Shown in pieces: positions 61,761 through 64,000 of a stretch of DNA of 64,000 nucleotides. Source of the DNA: Lates calcarifer (Eukaryota; Chordata; Actinopteri; Centropomidae); contig NC_066842.1 of assembly GCF_001640805.2 (NCBI RefSeq), forward strand, positions 27,237,791 through 27,301,790, written 5' to 3'. Below the pieces are notes generated by a model, which searched no databases, was not told where the DNA came from, and saw nothing but the letters and a program-made list of their open reading frames with translations. The translations under genes were made by a program, and so were the position numbers. The first letter of the stretch is position 1; every line of letters starts with the position of its first letter.

Positions 61761-63612
61761 GTAAATCTCCTGCACTGGTGAAAGTCTGTAAGACACAAAG
61801 CACAGACAATAAACAGGGTGTTTCCAGTGGAGATGAGTGTGCAGATGCTTTGACTTCTTTCAGAGTGTCTGGTTACAAAATGAATGTTGGTTACACCCTG
61901 AGATTCCACATCATCTTCCCCTCAGGATCTGACAAACTGTACGGAGAGACAGTTTTAACAGCGGCAATGCATCTATCACCATTATTGAGAGTAATTTCTC
62001 CTCATGAAACTGAAACTCTTCATTGTGTGGATGAACTAATACAAACAAAAGGTCAAAAAAATCATTAAAGACAACCAAAACTGAAATAAATTCACATATC
62101 TTTGAACACAGTGCATTAAATTGTGAGCTCATGTCTGTCATCAGTTACGGATGATAAGAAACAGGAGGCGGTCATGAGCAAGAGAGTCCACACCAGATGG
62201 CAGTGTTGTGTCACTTGAGTTGTCTGTCAAGTGATTTGTGTTAATCTTTTTGGTTTGAATTTTCCTCCTTGTGTTTCCACAAACACTGTTTCCTCACTGA
62301 AGCAATCACACGCACAGCAGGCTTGATGCTGCGACACAACACTGACAGTTAACCTACACGTGTCTGCCAGAAGGAAGATACCCATTAACTCAGAATGCTG
62401 AAGCTTCACACCAGCCTTAGCTGAACTCTGAATGCAGTTTTACACAGAGAAACTGAGTATTCAGTTAGTCAGTGCGGAGAGGAGAAATTATTACAGCAAC
62501 CCATAACTCCAGACTTAAAAATGTGAAGCTGTCCTTTAAATGAGGAGACTGCATACCTTTCCCTGCCTGGGACAATGAGATAATAATCTACATGGCAGGC
62601 TAATAAGGTATTACAAGTTCACAGTAAAACAAAGTGATAGTTTTCAGAGGATGAGTTTATTAGGAGCAGCTCTCGCTTTGTGTAAAAACAGAATCTCTCT
62701 CGCAAGATAAGAGTAAATGAATGCAACCTGTTTAATTACTTCAGTCGGCTGTAAAAATAGGTAAGCATCAATGACAAAGGAAGACATTTCCGTTGTGTGA
62801 CAAGTTGATTTGGTACTTTCCTCACACCACACACATCATCCTCACAACAGAAAATAATGTTCTGATAAAGTTCTTATTCAGGCATTTTTTCATTTCCTGA
62901 TTGAATCATTCTGGTCAGTATCTGTCCAGCACGGCCTGACCCTCAGTAACACCTGTACAGAATGTCAGCCTACCTTTGTGACAAAGAGGGGCGTAACACT
63001 ATTGACCTGGAAGGTCTTCATCATGGCCTCTGGAGTTATGGCATTTATGTCCATGGAGAATCCGATAGCGGCGTTATTGATCAGACAATTCAGTCCATTA
63101 TTTCCTACAATGGACTGGACCTCCTCCAGGGCTGAGCTGATACTCTGCTGACTCTCCACATCTGGAAAAATGACAGAAGCCTTTGTATTAAAAGGATGGT
63201 CTTTACTGTGTTAAAGCAGGTATATATAAATACCATCAGAGATGTGTTCTTTTAGCCCAGAGAGTCTGGGAAATAAATTAGAGCTTCAGATAATATTGGT
63301 TATCATGTGCTCAGCAGATCCATTCAGGCAACAATGAGCCAACAGACCGAGATGAGGGTAAGCAGAGTAACTCACTAGGAATCAATCAGTGATTATAGGT
63401 GAATTATTAAGAATGGAAATACAATATCCAAACCTGGAAGGTTACACTTATATTTTTAAGTTAGAAAACTCAAATACATTCAACAATACAACAGATTTTG
63501 TGCATGCTCTATGTAATGTAATACCTTTTAGCTTAATGATAAGACAGAATATCCACTCACCTAATGTCACAATATGAACACCTGGGTAGGTTTTGGAGAG
63601 CTCCTGCAGGTC
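59648..63612 (-). CDS. Short-chain dehydrogenase, Sniffer/C-factor-like carbonyl reductase (N-terminus beyond window)
   Basis: Five exons on the minus strand (63612-63561, 63161-62974, 60841-60686, 60573-60463, 59761-59648) join in frame through GT-AG introns. Motifs in order: a strand ending [17 protein letters not shown] (the NNAA/NNAG motif of classical SDRs), [10 protein letters not shown] with the catalytic Ser, YAYRTSK containing the YxxxK catalytic Tyr and Lys, [12 protein letters not shown] after the active site, and a C-terminal [13 protein letters not shown]. The pattern is close to Drosophila Sniffer and bacterial C-factor, cytosolic NADPH-linked carbonyl reductases. The first exon, with the TGxxxGxG cofactor loop, must lie past 64000. 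The substrate is unknown. Confidence 0.9.
60463..60573 (-). CDS. SDR exon with the [10 protein letters not shown] motif
   Basis: Encodes [15 protein letters not shown] and [14 protein letters not shown]. This loop after the active site contacts the cofactor in classical SDRs. Acceptor ATTATCTTAG, donor CTCAA|GTAAGT. Confidence 0.93.
60686..60841 (-). CDS. SDR catalytic exon
   Basis: Encodes [13 protein letters not shown], the [13 protein letters not shown] strand with catalytic Ser, and SYAYRTSK with catalytic Tyr and Lys. Acceptor TTGTGTTCAG. The donor AAA|GTCAGA is weaker than its neighbours' but keeps the phase. Confidence 0.93.
60842..62973 (-). other. SDR gene intron, no further exon seen
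   Basis: The flanking exons join directly in phase 0 (Val-Thr-Lys to Ala-Phe-Leu-Pro), as in related SDRs, so no exon is missing here. A 103-codon minus-strand ORF at 61067-61378 has no recognisable motif. Confidence 0.6.
61733..61760 (+). repeat. (TG)n microsatellite in the SDR intron
   Basis: Uninterrupted TG run. A smaller (CA)n lies at about 61454-61468. Neither is linked to a coding feature. Confidence 0.9.
62974..63161 (-). CDS. SDR exon with the NNAA motif
   Basis: Encodes [19 protein letters not shown], then [11 protein letters not shown] and [13 protein letters not shown]. The codon after the junction is GTG (Val), not a start. Acceptor TTTTTCCAG, donor AAAG|GTAGGC. Confidence 0.92.
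63561..63612 (-). CDS. SDR exon with the second beta-strand region
   Basis: Encodes [17 protein letters not shown] and one base of the Asp codon finished by the next exon. This Asp-containing strand follows the Rossmann nucleotide-binding loop in SDRs. Acceptor TTCACGTAG, donor TTAG|GTGAGT. Confidence 0.85.
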
Positions 63613-64000
63613 CTACGTGAAGATGGATATTGAGTGAATAGAAAATATTCATGACAACTTTGCATAAATGTCTAGTAACAATCCCTCTGGATGCACAAAA
63701 GATTTTCACTGTAATGTTTACCTAGTAGAGCATTGTGATCAAGATACGTAATCACTATTATATATTTTTAAAAAAACAAAACCAAAAAAAAAAAAACATT
63801 TGGGTTTGTGATGGCCCAAAAGCTGTGTGTGAGCCTATAAAGTATATACAAGTATGCTGCTATTAAATATGGTTCAATTTACAGTCCAGTCTCATTTACG
63901 TAATAGCTGTACAGTATATACTGGATCTTAACAATTCAAAAACAGTAACCTAAATATAACTTTCATTTATAAGACATGTATCTTTAATAGAATAGGAAGC
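63613..64000 (-). other. SDR gene, 5' intron running off the window
   Basis: AT-rich sequence with poly(A) runs. The first SDR exon with the glycine-rich cofactor motif is not present up to position 64000. Confidence 0.55.

Noticed and set aside
1..64000. CRISPR arrays, tRNA, rRNA and prokaryotic mobile elements
   Set aside because: The tandem repeats present are microsatellites or about 1-kb units without spacers, and no tRNA or rRNA signatures were seen; the sequence is clearly vertebrate.

Overview
The window is vertebrate nuclear DNA, almost certainly from a teleost (ray-finned) fish. It has spliced genes with GT-AG introns, dense (CA)n/(TG)n microsatellites, fish-type LINE, Tc1 and hAT remnants, and a galanin gene carrying the cassette exon known from cyprinid galanins. 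No prokaryotic genes, CRISPR arrays, tRNA or rRNA genes were seen.

Layout. (1) 1-8,060, minus strand: the 5' end of a gene best read as bcar1 (p130Cas). Only the GC-rich leader, a four-codon first coding exon (Met-Ser-Val-Pro) and part of a long first intron are present. (2) 11,878-27,634, minus strand: a complete seven-exon cfdp1 (craniofacial development protein 1, BCNT family, 304 residues reconstructed), with L2 LINE, hAT and Tc1 remnants in its introns. cfdp1 lies upstream of bcar1 on the same strand, as on human 16q23, which supports both calls. (3) 28,040-50,590: a gene-poor interval of repeats and unassigned exon-like fragments. Its notable occupant is a TGGGGAC-rich composite at 43.7-49.25 kb. 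It has similar inverted ends embedded in (CA)n tracts, contains three tandem units (about 1 kb, the third shorter), and holds exon-like minus-strand ORFs. (4) 50,590-58,660, plus strand: a complete galanin gene (gal): promoter, non-coding exon 1, five constitutive coding exons and an in-frame 24-codon cassette exon. The precursor is 118 residues, or 142 with the cassette. (5) 59,648-63,612, minus strand: the last five coding exons of a Sniffer/C-factor-like short-chain dehydrogenase whose N-terminal exon lies beyond the window. It converges tail-to-tail with gal.

The genes do not form one pathway: an adhesion/signalling scaffold, a chromatin-associated BCNT protein, a neuropeptide and a carbonyl-reductase-like enzyme. 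In mammals galanin is not next to BCAR1/CFDP1, so the neighbourhood appears to be a fish-specific arrangement. All exon boundaries were read by hand from splice sites, reading phase and family resemblance; no alignments were run.
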